Assembly (NCBI RefSeq): GCF_007197555.1
Contig: NZ_CP041614.1
Coordinates: 5,634,001-5,698,000, forward strand
Origin: Shewanella psychropiezotolerans
Lineage (GTDB): Bacteria; Pseudomonadota; Gammaproteobacteria; Enterobacterales; Shewanellaceae
Reading direction: 5' to 3'
DNA length: 64,000 nucleotides
Shown here: in pieces, positions 20,087-29,270 of the stretch
Layout of the letters: every line of letters begins with the position of its first letter
Numbering within the stretch: the stretch's first letter is position 1
Notes under the pieces: generated by a model
Told to the model about the DNA's origin: nothing
Seen by the model: the letters and a program-made list of their open reading frames with translations, nothing else
The model's database searches: none
Translations under genes and position numbers: made by a program

Positions 20087-21661
20087 TTATTTTATTTCGA
20101 CAAAAATAGGATTTGAATAGAACCAAAGATCATCATAATTACGTTGATTAATCTTGTTATACCAAGCTTGAGTCTCACCTTCGTCTGCCTGAGGGTATGA
20201 CTCTGACTTAAGAGGATCGCCTTTATGCGTTAACCCTTCTTCATTGTAATCCAGGTTGGTCCCTCTTAAACGATAGTATTGATCGCCACTTGCGACGAAG
20301 CTGTAACTCATAGCATAGAAACCTTCATCATCAAGGTCCCAATCTTGGGCAACAAATGTCTTCACGACCTTAGTACTGTCATTGGTTTCTTTATAGTACT
20401 CACTAGTATCAGGCAGAGCTTTCTCGCCAACATTACCCGCAATCAGATCGATATGATGAATACCGGGATTTAACCCGTTAAAGCTTTCATCCCCTATATC
20501 TTGCTCCTTGTTGTTAGTTTCAGGGCTTTTGAAACGAATTTTAATCGTAATCATCTCACCTGAATTGGCAGCAAGTACTCCCCCCATATGCTCGGCATCG
20601 CTCGAGCCTTGCATAGTAAAATCAAGTTCATTGATTAGATCCCCAAATACTGCAAATGTTTTGCCTGTTCTTAAACCATCCACAATACCTTGAGCACTCG
20701 TCTCTTCAGCATAGGTATAGTTCTTGGCATATTCACCGGGAAAATAACTACTGGCATATGGCTCTCGCACTTTGAAATGAATATCGGAATTACCAACATT
20801 CCAAATTCGCCGCCCTTCACCCAGTAAGGCATCCCACCAACCTCCAACTTCAGCAACAACAGGATCGACACCGCCGTAAACACCACTGCTTGTTCCTGCA
20901 TAATCACCACGATTACCGCTAAACTGACCGCCCACCATGCCTTCAACCAGAAAAAACACATCTGGCGCTGCATCATGTAACTCTCTGACATCCGAGATGC
21001 TATAGCTGGTTAAATAACGCCTTGGGTGGTTTAACATGCCATAGCTGCTTGTAGGGAAATGTTCCTGCAGCCAAGCAAGCGCATTTATAGCATCTTGATG
21101 GGTTTGATTTTGCCTCACCAATCCTTGTGCATTCCAATTGGCCACATCGGCAGGATCAAAATCTTCAATACTGTTTTGATAACTAAACAGATATTCGAAA
21201 GTCTTAATCGCTTCCAAAGACTCAGCAGAGTTTATTTCATCGCCTAGTATCCCGATATTAAAATGTTCATGGGTAGGCATATCCCACTCGAATGTTGATA
21301 ACACGGTTTTCTCTGGATAGAGGCTAGCTTGAAGCTCAGCGACGCCTGGAATTTCATAGTGAACTAAGGCATCGAAAAATAAGATCCCACCAAGGTCGTT
21401 ATCATCATTATCTTGACTGCTGTCGCGCATATGATTTGAAAGCGCAACATAGTCCATGTTGAAAGTATCGAAAGACCATTTTAAAACATCACTCAATGTT
21501 TCTCTGGCATCGGATGAGATTGCAGTATGTACATGTAGATCTCCTTTGACCCATTGACCTTTTTTCTCTTCAGGTGTCGTCTCTGAAGAGTCAGAAGAAC
21601 AAGCGGCCAAGGCTAAAGCAGCGAGACTCATAGTAATGATAGGTATACTTTTTGAAAACAC
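20087..21661 (-). CDS. PHP-domain metallohydrolase lipoprotein (CehA/McbA-like)
   Basis: About 525 residues with a short signal and a lipobox LAAC followed by a Ser/Glu linker. The catalytic domain then starts with the PHP signature GDLHVHTAISSDA, where His-x-His and the following Asp bind metal. Further ligand-like motifs are NHMRDSS, FEWDMPTHEHFN, NHPRRY and NSDIHFKV. Proteins of this type hydrolyse phosphoesters or carbamates; the substrate here is unknown. I place the start at the GTG at 21661 because GGAG lies exactly 6 bases upstream; a TTG seven codons earlier has no such site. Lipidation suggests it acts at the periplasmic face of a membrane. Confidence 0.8.
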   Translation of the reverse strand: MFSKSIPIITMSLAALALAACSSDSSETTPEEKKGQWVKGDLHVHTAISSDARETLSDVLKWSFDTFNMDYVALSNHMRDSSQDNDDNDLGGILFFDALVHYEIPGVAELQASLYPEKTVLSTFEWDMPTHEHFNIGILGDEINSAESLEAIKTFEYLFSYQNSIEDFDPADVANWNAQGLVRQNQTHQDAINALAWLQEHFPTSSYGMLNHPRRYLTSYSISDVRELHDAAPDVFFLVEGMVGGQFSGNRGDYAGTSSGVYGGVDPVVAEVGGWWDALLGEGRRIWNVGNSDIHFKVREPYASSYFPGEYAKNYTYAEETSAQGIVDGLRTGKTFAVFGDLINELDFTMQGSSDAEHMGGVLAANSGEMITIKIRFKSPETNNKEQDIGDESFNGLNPGIHHIDLIAGNVGEKALPDTSEYYKETNDSTKVVKTFVAQDWDLDDEGFYAMSYSFVASGDQYYRLRGTNLDYNEEGLTHKGDPLKSESYPQADEGETQAWYNKINQRNYDDLWFYSNPIFVEIK

Positions 21662-21817
21662 AGTAAACTCCACAGATATCAAATAACAGAGCTGCGTATG
21701 CTATAGACTGGTTATGTCACTGAAGTTTCCAAACTGAATCACTTTGTATCTATTCGACTAACTTGCTCTATTACCAGCAATTTATTTTTAACTGCCCCCT
21801 CTAAGTATTTCCATCAC

Positions 21818-24800
21818 CTAAGCACTGCGCTGCAATGGCTCATCATCCAGATATTTAGCAAGGTCTACATGGTTGATCTGAGCGGCATCGAGGAACTTGT
21901 GGGCGTATTCGAGATAGATCCCACTCGTTAAAAACAGCTTAAATAGATCCATATCGAGATGCTCGTCCAATGCCATCTTGTGGAGAATATCGATAGCGAC
22001 ACTGAGCGGTTTGGCCTTCTTATAGGGCCTGTCGGCCGCGGTGAGCGCTTCGAAGATATCGGCCACCACCAGAATTCGCTCAGGAATGGAGAGGTCTTCA
22101 GCGCTGAGTCTACGGGGATACCCAGTTCCTTTTAACGTTTCATGATGAGTCGATGCGTATTTTGGGACTTTAGCTAACTCCGGCGGGAATGGCAGAGTTT
22201 CCAACATCTTGATGGTGCTGGTGACATGTTCGTTAATCTTGAACCTGTCTTCTGCGGTGAGCGTTCCTCGAGATATGGAAAGATTATACAGTTCACCGAG
22301 ATTATATTGATGCTCAGGGATATCCATCTTGATACCAAATTTAGGGTCAAATTCCACCTTATTGATACGCTTGATGATATGTTCCGGCTTGTCTCTCAAG
22401 AGTCGCTCGGTAACTGGGGAACTCTCTGTTGACTGAACATCACTTAAGTTGAGCTCTTCGACAGGAGACAAACCGAGTCTATCATCGAAGTTCCTCTGCC
22501 AAGTGATTTCAGCAAGCTCGGCCAAACGGTCTTTATGCGCTTGGTCCATAAACTCCCCGCCCACGTTAGCATTGGCGATAAACTCAAAATCAACTTTAAG
22601 CTGCTCACGTTTATGTTCTAACTCGGCAGCCAATAGTTCTCTCGACTCAGTAGAAGATAGCCGCTTAAGATAATCGATTTCGGCGTCTCGCCATAACACT
22701 TCGAAACGCATACGCACTTCATGAATTCGATTATAGACAACTTCTAGCTTAGTGCCCTTATCGACGATAAATTCCGGGGTGGTGATCTTACCGCAATCAT
22801 GTAACCAGGCCGCGATTCTGAACTCTCTGTGCTCATCGGCCGTTTTGAAGCCAAAGTCTTTAAAAGGAGCCAGATCAGATTGAGCGGCGGCATCGGCCAG
22901 CATTAAACCCAGCTCAGGGACGCGATTACAGTGCCCAGCCGTATAGGGAGATTTATCATCGATCGCCTGAGCGATCAGTTTGATAAACGACTCCATCAAC
23001 TCTTTTTGATTACGTTCATGTAGCTGGATTGACTCGGACATGTCCCACATTGAGCTAGCCAGTTCATCAAGCTCGGCAATATTAGAGTCAACATTGGTGA
23101 CTTCATCATAATGGCGGTTCTTGATTTTCTCATTTTCAATAGCAAGCAGCTTAATCGGGCGAATGATAGGTGATGCAAACACAGTAGAGATGGGAAGTAA
23201 TAAGAATAAGCATAATACTGTGATAGCGATAGACTTCTGCACCTTGTCAGTGCTCGAGGCCAACAGGGTTTGGGTCGGCACTATGATGGCGAAGCGATCT
23301 TGTGTCTGTGAGTTATTGCCAAAAGGCGTTACAAACACAAATTGCTCTATGCCACCCAGTTCACGGCGAACCAGCTGATTGTGCAATAGCTTATCTTCAC
23401 CAATATCGATAAGTGCTTCATAGGGGACAGCACCTTGAGTGGTTAGCTGGTGTTGAGTCCCTTCGGCAAACCATTTGGCTCTTAAGGCCGTTACCTGCTC
23501 AGGAGTGATATTTGCCAATGCCTTATCGATAATAGGGATCAACGACGCATTCTTGCCCTGCATGGCAATGTGTAATCCCGTTGGTGTCTGTACATCATCA
23601 AAACCGATATCTTCGTGATATTTCAGCTCATCGATGAAGAAACTCTTAGCCGTATAATGCAAGATAATACTGTTATCCAAGGCTGCAAATACCTCACCTT
23701 GCTCCACGGCACTCAATATTGCTTGGGTCGATGCCAGCTCGACTATTTCAACCTCAGGGAAATTAGCTTCAATAACAGGAATAATCGACCAACCCAAGGG
23801 AATAGCCAGCCGCTTACCACTCAGCTCTGACAATTCCTTTATCTGCTGCACATCGGGACGCGTCACTATGCCATATTTAAGGTCTAAAAATGGCGTACTA
23901 AACTCCCCAAACTTTCATTTTTGGCCGTTATCATAATAGGCTGCAGCATATCCAACTCTTCGATCATGTAGCTGTCGACCAGTTCGTTCCAAGTAAAGCC
24001 ATTGATAAACTGAACCTTCAGTCCTGTCATCTCGGCAACTAAGTTAACCACGTCAATACTATAGCCTTGGGGTTGACCTGATACAGCAAAATCGATCGGC
24101 GCCCAATCCGTTTCGTTAGAAACCAGCAAGGTTGGCGTATTGTCGATAAGTGCCTGTTGTTGCTGAGTCAAATTAAGCACTGCAGATTGAGGGATCTGGA
24201 CTTGTATTTGCTGCTTCTGGTTAGAAGCAATTAGCTCACCACTAGGTTTGTAAAGATAGATTTCTGCTTGTGATTCTCCCGATTCATTCTCACTCTGACC
24301 AATAAGATATTCGTTCAGGGTAGATAGCGCGATATCGACGCCGAGAACCGCACCGGACTCGGATAATTTGATTGAATAGGTCTGCCCTGGGGATTGCAGG
24401 TGCCTGAAAAGATAAGGCTCAGTTTTAGATACATTCTTAGTGTTCGAGTCAATAAACCATAGTCTGCTGGTCGCATCATAATCACTGGGTTCTGTACGTG
24501 TCACTCGCGGCTTGAATTGCGAGTCTAAATAGGTCGTTTCTCTTACCCCTTCCCCCCATCTTGCTTTATGGTTATCCTCACCCACCTGTCCATATGTGTG
24601 GCCTCTAGCTGCTTTCTAATAATGGGATGGGCATTTAAGTTAATCAACTCATAAAAGTCGCCGTCGGGCATACCAATATAGATAGCATAAAATAGGGGGT
24701 TGGTTCGCATCACTTGCGCAAACATCTGAATAGACTCTTGATTAAACTCATCATCAACGACTAAATTATCGAAACTCGAGAGTAATTGGGTAGTATTAGT

Positions 24801-25013
24801 GGCCTGACTATCCACTTGAGATAGATAACTGCTGACATTCTTAGAGGTAAGATTATAGAGTTTAAGCGCAGACTCAGTGACCATGGACTTGCTGAAATAA
24901 TACTGTAGGCCTATCGCAATTACTGCGGTAACTACAGTGGCCAAAATGAATATTCCCACCACAGTGAAATGTATGGTGAAACGTTTACTCTTTTTGTTCG
25001 TTATCGATCCCAT
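21818..25013 (-). CDS. Cache / periplasmic-binding / HD-GYP cyclic-di-GMP phosphodiesterase, two frameshifts
   Basis: A single gene of about 1065 codons broken twice by one missing base, at the C6 run 24552-24557 and the C4 run 23905-23908; restoring each gives continuous family sequence. Order: TM helix (VVGIFILATVVTAVIAIGL), a Cache-type sensor (MPDGDFYELINLN, SDYDATSRLWFID), a bacterial extracellular solute-binding family 3 domain (WAPIDFAVSGQPQGYSIDVV, then KRLAIPLGWSIIPVIEANFP), a second TM (ITVLCLFLLLPISTVFA), a HAMP-like linker, then HD-GYP. The HD part has AAWLHDCGKITTPEFIVDK and the GYP part HHETLKGTGYPRRL, with ADIFEALTAADRPYK after it. A roughly 150-residue insertion separates the two. 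Expected function: hydrolysis of cyclic-di-GMP in response to a periplasmic ligand. Start ATG 25013 is preferred over an upstream TTG. Confidence 0.85.
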
Positions 25014-25125
25014 CGAAAACCCCAGCACATTCAATCCATGAAGGGTACTAGTGTATAAAAACCATACTGATAGTCAATAATGCATAACAACTAATTAACA
25101 TTAATTTCAAGCAAGAAGCCATTGA

Positions 25126-25716
25126 CTAGCTTGCGATACTTTCTACTTTGGCAAGACACGCTGTTTCTCCTTCACATGTCAGCGTCTCCAGATAGTTAAT
25201 CAACTTAAAACAGAGTTCGATATATTGAATAGCTTCTACTTTACCTATCTCGTAACCTACCGCATGGGCCACCCGGTTTCTTAGTTGCCTAAGCTCACTG
25301 AACAGCTTTCCTTGCTTGGTATTGATGAGGCTCTCTTTGAGTAAGATACTCTCTATATGCTTATAGCGGGTATTAACATCCAGTTTGATATTAATTTTCT
25401 TGGCTCTAATCAGCGCCTCTGCTGCAACATCCACGGCCTCCCAAGACTCGATAACAGCCGAGTTAGGTAGATTGTTAGCCGAGGCAATGAGCAGAGACTT
25501 GCTGTCATATTTAAGTTCAGGAAAGGCGCCTTCTGCTTTCTGGACTATCGACTTTAACTCTTGGCCAAACTCCACTTCCAAATCTTTAAACTTGAGCTTT
25601 TTAGCCAGCGGGATCAACTTAGCGATTGGACGTTTTAAACTAAATACACAAATCAACAGAACCAGCGGCCAAGCCAGTTTATCGAAAAGCTGTATTATAA
25701 ATTCCATCCAGTTCAT
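25126..25716 (-). CDS. Membrane-anchored protein with C-terminal HEPN/DUF4145-like segment
   Basis: About 196 residues: one N-terminal TM helix (FDKLAWPLVLLICVFSL), a Lys-rich juxtamembrane segment (PLAKKLKFKDLEVEFGQEL), then an all-helical domain. Near the end, ELRQLRNRVAHAVGYEIG contains R-N-x-x-x-H, the pattern seen in HEPN and DUF4145-like domains. I do not recognise a specific family. The ATG at 25716 has GAGGG 8 bases upstream and is preferred over an upstream frame extension. It is followed on the left by the HD-GYP gene; no operon partner is obvious. Confidence 0.6.
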   Translation of the reverse strand: MNWMEFIIQLFDKLAWPLVLLICVFSLKRPIAKLIPLAKKLKFKDLEVEFGQELKSIVQKAEGAFPELKYDSKSLLIASANNLPNSAVIESWEAVDVAAEALIRAKKINIKLDVNTRYKHIESILLKESLINTKQGKLFSELRQLRNRVAHAVGYEIGKVEAIQYIELCFKLINYLETLTCEGETACLAKVESIAS

Positions 25717-25937
25717 TCCACGTACCCTCGTATATTCTGTTGCAATAGAGAGTAACAAGTTACACAAATGAAACATAGTGACTGGTACACTTGTCGGATA
25801 ACAAGTTTCAAATATCTTTTTCTGATTGCTTCATTGGACTGGTTTGATACTTGGTAGTGTTCTGCTTACCAATATTGCATTGTTATCTACCGCCTGTCCG
25901 GCGAGGAATGTGCAAACACTTCTGTGAGTCGCTGCGA

Positions 25938-26001
25938 GTCCGTCCATGGAAGCTCTACTAAATCATCCCTGATTTAGAAGCTCACAGCCGCGTTCACACC
26001 T
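25938..26001 (+). repeat. Structured dispersed repeat, copy A
   Basis: About 64 bases beginning TCCGTCCATGGAAGCTCTAC. An 8-bp hairpin (CTAAATCA/TGATTTAG, loop TCCC) sits between two GAAGCTC direct repeats, followed by CAGCCGCGTTCACACC. A matching copy lies in inverted orientation at 28999-29065, with two compensated stem changes. Confidence 0.8.
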
Positions 26002-26032
26002 GCTATGGTTTCAAGAAAGTTATCGCTTCGAT

Positions 26033-27061
26033 TTGAGTTTTACTGGCATGCAGTTCACTTTTGGACAAAAATGGGTTAGTGCAAAGGATCTAAATGTAGG
26101 GTGTGGGGTTAGTAAATTAAGTTTACACAGACCCCACATATACTCCACATATATCCGAAGTTGCCCTCAATGCCAGCATAATACCACGGAAGATTGGCTC
26201 GCTAAACAGCAAGCTAAACTGCTACCCGTTGAATATTATATGGTCACTTTTACCTTGCCTTTTGAGCTTCGAATCATTGCAAAACATCAACCAGAGTCGA
26301 TGTATCAAGCCATGTTCTCGGTGGCGGCGAGTGTACTGAAAGAGTTTGCACACAACTCAAAGCAACTCGGTGGTGACATTGGGTTTACTAGCGTATTGCA
26401 CACTCACAATAAGCGCAGAGACCTGCATCCGCATATTCACTTTATCATTCCCGCAGGCAGCTTCAACAAGGATAAAAAACAGTGGCACAAGAGCAAAGGC
26501 AAGTACCTGTTCAACGCCTTCAACCTTGCCACAGTGTGGCGAGCACGCTTGCTAGAACACCTGACAAATACACTCGGGATCAAGTTACCAGAACGCCTGC
26601 CCAAGAAATGGGTTGTCGACTGTCGACATGTGGGTAAAGGCTTGCCAGCACTCAAGTACCTGTCCCAATATCTCTATCGCGGTGTATTGCCAGATAAATG
26701 CATAACCAGTGTCGTCGATGAACAAGTCAGCTTCGAGTATCAAAATAGCCAAACCAAAACTACTGAAATACGTACCTTACCTGTAACTGAATTTCTATGG
26801 TTAGTGCTTCAGCATGTTTTACCCAAAGGGTTACGGCGGGTCAGAGATTATGGATTGTTAAGAGGGAATTGCAGCCAACTTAGACAACAGATCCAACTCA
26901 TGCTGGCTGTTGCAGGTGCGGTATTTCCGTTAGTACCCAAGGTAAAACGAGCTCTATCGACACGAATTTGCCCCTGCGGCCATCAGCCGATGTGCTTTAT
27001 GGGGATACATCAAAATGGTTTAGGAAACAGCCGACTGACAAGCTTAACCATCACAGCCTAA
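26033..27061 (+). pseudogene. IS91-family (Y2) transposase remnant
   Basis: Rolling-circle transposase of the IS91 type. From about residue 40 the match is good: RSCPQCQHNTTEDWLAKQQA, KLLPVEYYMVTFTLPFELR, the HUH-type metal motif LHPHIHFIIPAG, and the paired tyrosines in KYLSQYLYRG. A Cys cluster (CPCGHQPMC) lies near the C terminus. The first 40 residues lack the Cys-rich zinc-binding segment that normally precedes NRHCPxCQ, and the Cys/His pattern there is degraded (YIRSCPQC). The element therefore looks truncated or decayed at its 5' end. No terminal inverted repeats are expected for this family. It lies between structured repeat copy A and two integron-type cassettes. Confidence 0.75.
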
Positions 27062-27280
27062 CGCCACTGTTTAAGCTGGAAGTATAAGGATAATGTATTA
27101 ACTAAAGAGGAGGGATTTACACAGCAGGCTGATATTAAAGAAGTTAAATGATTGGTCATTAGATCAAGGCAGCGTGCTGACTAAAACAAAATATTCGTCC
27201 TATTATAGCCTCAAGCATAATGAACCCTCGCTCAGCTATTTGCTTAATAAAGAGTATGACTAAACCCCTACCTCGGGCTT

Positions 27281-27336
27281 GTTCAACACTTGGGATAAGG
27301 ACGCGGCTACGCGCGGCCTATCCTTATTTGTTAAAT
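27281..27336 (-). other. attC recombination site (cassette 1, canonical)
   Basis: On the minus strand the site opens with ATTTAAC (consensus RYYYAAC) and closes with GTTGAAC (consensus GTTRRRY). The 56-base span contains complementary inner arms ATAAGGA/TCCTTAT and a GC-rich centre. It starts 6 bases after the stop of the acetyltransferase gene, as in integron gene cassettes. The simple sites read similarly on both strands, so orientation is inferred from the gene. Confidence 0.75.
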
Positions 27337-27342
27337 GCCGAT

Positions 27343-27900
27343 TTAACTCGGATTTATTTTTGATGTTAAAACATGATCTTGCCATGAGCCAGCTATTTTT
27401 AAATAAGATTTTGCCACCCCTTCTTTTTGAAAGCCTAGTTTATCCAATAACTTGCCAGAGCGAATATTTGATGGAATATAATTAGCCATGACTCTATGTA
27501 AATTGTATTCAGTAAATACGTACTGTATTGATGTTTGAAGCATTTCATACATCAAACCTGTTCCTTGTTTTTTCTCGGAGATTGAGTAGCCAAGATTACA
27601 AGCTTGAAAAACACCATGTACTATATTTGAAAATGAACATAAACAAATAATTTCAGATTTACTTTTATCAAAGGCAACAAGTGAAATTGAAGAGCCTAAT
27701 TGAAAGTCTTTGAAGTTTAACTCTACACGTTTTTTTGTTTCTTCTAAGCCAAAGTATTCCGCGATTCTTATTGGCTCCCATGGAGATAAATGGCTACGAT
27801 TATCATTTTCATATTTGACGAGTAATTCAAAATCATCAGGATTTAAAACGGAAATAATCAAGTTTTCAGTTTCTAACTCAGGAATAAATTTCAACTCCAA
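27343..27900 (-). CDS. GNAT acetyltransferase, RimJ/RimL-like, carried on an integron-type cassette
   Basis: A 185-residue acetyl-CoA dependent N-acetyltransferase of the RimJ/RimL branch. It has an N-terminal ETENLIISVLNPDDFELL segment, the acetyl-CoA loop region ISEKKQGTGLMYEMLQTSI, and the typical C-terminal pattern HRVMANYIPSNIRSGKLLDK then LGFQKEGVAKSYL, ending QDHVLTSKI. It starts at TTG with AGGAG upstream (a TTG two codons later is also possible). Composition is A+T-rich compared with neighbours. Flanking attC sites on both sides mark it as a mobile cassette. The substrate (ribosomal protein, peptide or small molecule) is unknown. Confidence 0.85.
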   Translation of the reverse strand: MELKFIPELETENLIISVLNPDDFELLVKYENDNRSHLSPWEPIRIAEYFGLEETKKRVELNFKDFQLGSSISLVAFDKSKSEIICLCSFSNIVHGVFQACNLGYSISEKKQGTGLMYEMLQTSIQYVFTEYNLHRVMANYIPSNIRSGKLLDKLGFQKEGVAKSYLKIAGSWQDHVLTSKINPS

Positions 27901-27912
27901 TATCTCCTAGGC

Positions 27913-28013
27913 ATGTAACGCCCCTCTAATAAGTGAAGCATGTGCTGGCGGGCGATTTGCTCAGCAAATGGCGTGACAGCCTTGGTGAGTCTGAATTCAG
28001 AGGCTTGTTATGT
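27913..28013 (-). other. attC recombination site (cassette 2, long form)
   Basis: On the minus strand ACATAAC (overlapping the stop codon of the 28008-28508 gene) opens the site and GTTACAT closes it. The outer arms AACAAGCCTCTGAA and TTAGAGGGGCGTT pair imperfectly, with an unpaired base, and enclose about 65 bases. The cassette's own 5' junction at 28523-28529 reads GTTATGT on the minus strand, the exact complement of this ACATAAC, as expected for a cassette that was inserted from a circle. Confidence 0.7.
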
Positions 28014-28508
28014 CAGATTATTACAGCGAGACTTATCTTTCAATGGACAAATTCCTCCTGCACCACCGATGTTACACCCATCACCACCAATAATACTTTG
28101 AGATTTATGAATTGAGTTCATTATTACTGGTTCTATCTTATTCAAATAATCTGTTGCAGGTGAAATGACTTCTTTAGGGCCTATAAACCCAAATTCATCG
28201 TGATACTTTATTACCTTGCAAAGTCCCTCTTTGGGAATTGCTGTCATACTAGAAAAATCAGGGTTAAATGCACGCGTTACTAATAATGATTTTGAAAATT
28301 TAGCATCAAATTTCAATTTAATGCTTTTTGAGTAGTTGTTAGTAATCATAAGCTCATCAATAATCGCAACATCATAATTAATATCTGAAAGCTCACTGCT
28401 AACTATTGATGTTGTTACTAGTTCATTAATATCACTTAGGCTATATAGCCAACCTGCCACTCCTCCAAACAAAAAAACAGCTATGAACACAAAAATCTTC
28501 TTAAACAT
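28008..28508 (-). CDS. Hypothetical exported or anchored protein on integron-type cassette
   Basis: About 166 residues with an N-terminal hydrophobic segment (MFKKIFVFIAVFLFGGVAGW), which could be a signal peptide or anchor, followed by a Ser/Ile-rich soluble part. Near the C terminus is a Gly/Cys segment (IIGGDGCNIGGAGGICP, then KDKSRCNN). The ATG at 28508 is preferred because GGAG lies 5 bases upstream; an ATG six codons earlier overlaps the recombination junction. The TAA stop lies inside the attC box, typical of cassette genes. The family is not recognised. Confidence 0.7.
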   Translation of the reverse strand: MFKKIFVFIAVFLFGGVAGWLYSLSDINELVTTSIVSSELSDINYDVAIIDELMITNNYSKSIKLKFDAKFSKSLLVTRAFNPDFSSMTAIPKEGLCKVIKYHDEFGFIGPKEVISPATDYLNKIEPVIMNSIHKSQSIIGGDGCNIGGAGGICPLKDKSRCNNLT

Positions 28509-28819
28509 GTCTACTCCAGATGACATAACATTTTAATATACGGCATGCGCGCTTTGCCAATGCCAGTTGTAAAAGTGTGCAAAGCATTTTCTCGTAAAAA
28601 TCAAATGAAAACAATTTGCTATCTTGAATCGTTGCAAATAGTATCCAATACACTTCCGGGGAAAACTCTGTTGCACGCTTTGTCCGTCCTGTTATCTAAA
28701 TAGTTCAAGCACGCACACTTTTATCTTACTGAATCTACGCCTATTTTTCTTTTCACTCAATAGCAAACCGTGAACTGATTGCGCATAATTTAGAGATTAA
28801 CCGCACAAAACCGATAATA

Positions 28820-28835
28820 CTGTATAAAAATACAA
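28820..28835. promoter_or_regulatory. LexA-box-like sequence
   Basis: CTGTATAAAAATACAA differs from the gammaproteobacterial SOS box (CTGTATATATATACAG) mainly at the last base and two central positions. In integrons a LexA box overlaps the intI promoter, which diverges from the cassette array, the position this site has relative to the two cassettes. No intI gene remains. Confidence 0.35.
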
Positions 28836-28942
28836 ACACTGGTTAACTAAGAGGTTATCGCTAAACAGAGACCCTTCCTTTCCGACTGATGAGAAAAAGT
28901 ATTCCAAAGAGGTAAGTGCTGTATTGGACGAATTGCTGGTGC

Positions 28943-28970
28943 TAACAAGGAAAGGGGCATTTCCTTGTTA
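28943..28970. repeat. Perfect 11-bp inverted repeat with 6-base loop
   Basis: TAACAAGGAAA and TTTCCTTGTTA pair perfectly around GGGGCA. No T tract follows on either strand, so an attenuator, attC-like fold or binding site is as likely as a terminator. Confidence 0.6.
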
Positions 28971-28998
28971 CAGACAACCTCAAATCGAAGAGGCTGAT

Positions 28999-29065
28999 AT
29001 TCGGGTGTAGATGCGGCTACGAGCTTCCAAAACAAGGATGTTTTGGTAGAGCCTCCATGGACGGA
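28999..29065 (-). repeat. Structured dispersed repeat, copy B (inverted relative to copy A)
   Basis: On the minus strand it reads TCCGTCCATGGAGGCTCTAC, then a hairpin CCAAAACA/TGTTTTGG with loop TCCT, then GAAGCTC and a tail GTAGCCGCATCTACACC. It aligns with copy A over its whole length. The stem differs from copy A at two base pairs, both compensated. Confidence 0.8.
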
Positions 29066-29270
29066 TTGACGGCGTTTCGTAGAAGTATCTGCACTTCAGC
29101 ACGCTGCAAGCGATAGATAACAATGAAGTTATGATCTTCAATGACATATTCAAACAGCAAAGGTCACTGGATTCCGGTTCAAAAGTTCTTCCGGAATGAC
29201 GAAAAGTAACGACCAAAACAAAATGAGCCAAGGTAAAAATGTAATCAAGCTTCATTCGAAGCTAACTCCC

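Larger units (their letters stand above)
28530..29270. other. Gene-poor stretch upstream of the cassettes
   Basis: No integrase or other complete gene was found here on either strand. It contains a LexA-box-like sequence, a perfect 11-bp inverted repeat and structured repeat copy B. An open rightward frame of about 60 codons ending at 29010 (with EVSAVLDELLVLTRKGAFP) has no start codon; its stop is supplied by the edge of repeat copy B. It may be the tail of a lost gene. A 91-codon leftward frame at 28980-29255 runs through the repeat and is not called. Confidence 0.5.

Noticed and set aside
27281..27336. attC1 read on the plus strand as part of a rightward cassette with the transposase
   Set aside because: The outer boxes fit both strands, but the site lies 6 bases after the leftward acetyltransferase stop, and the second site supports leftward cassettes.
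28980..29255. 91-codon leftward open frame
   Set aside because: It runs through structured repeat copy B and a low-complexity stretch, has no ribosome binding site and looks like a translated repeat.
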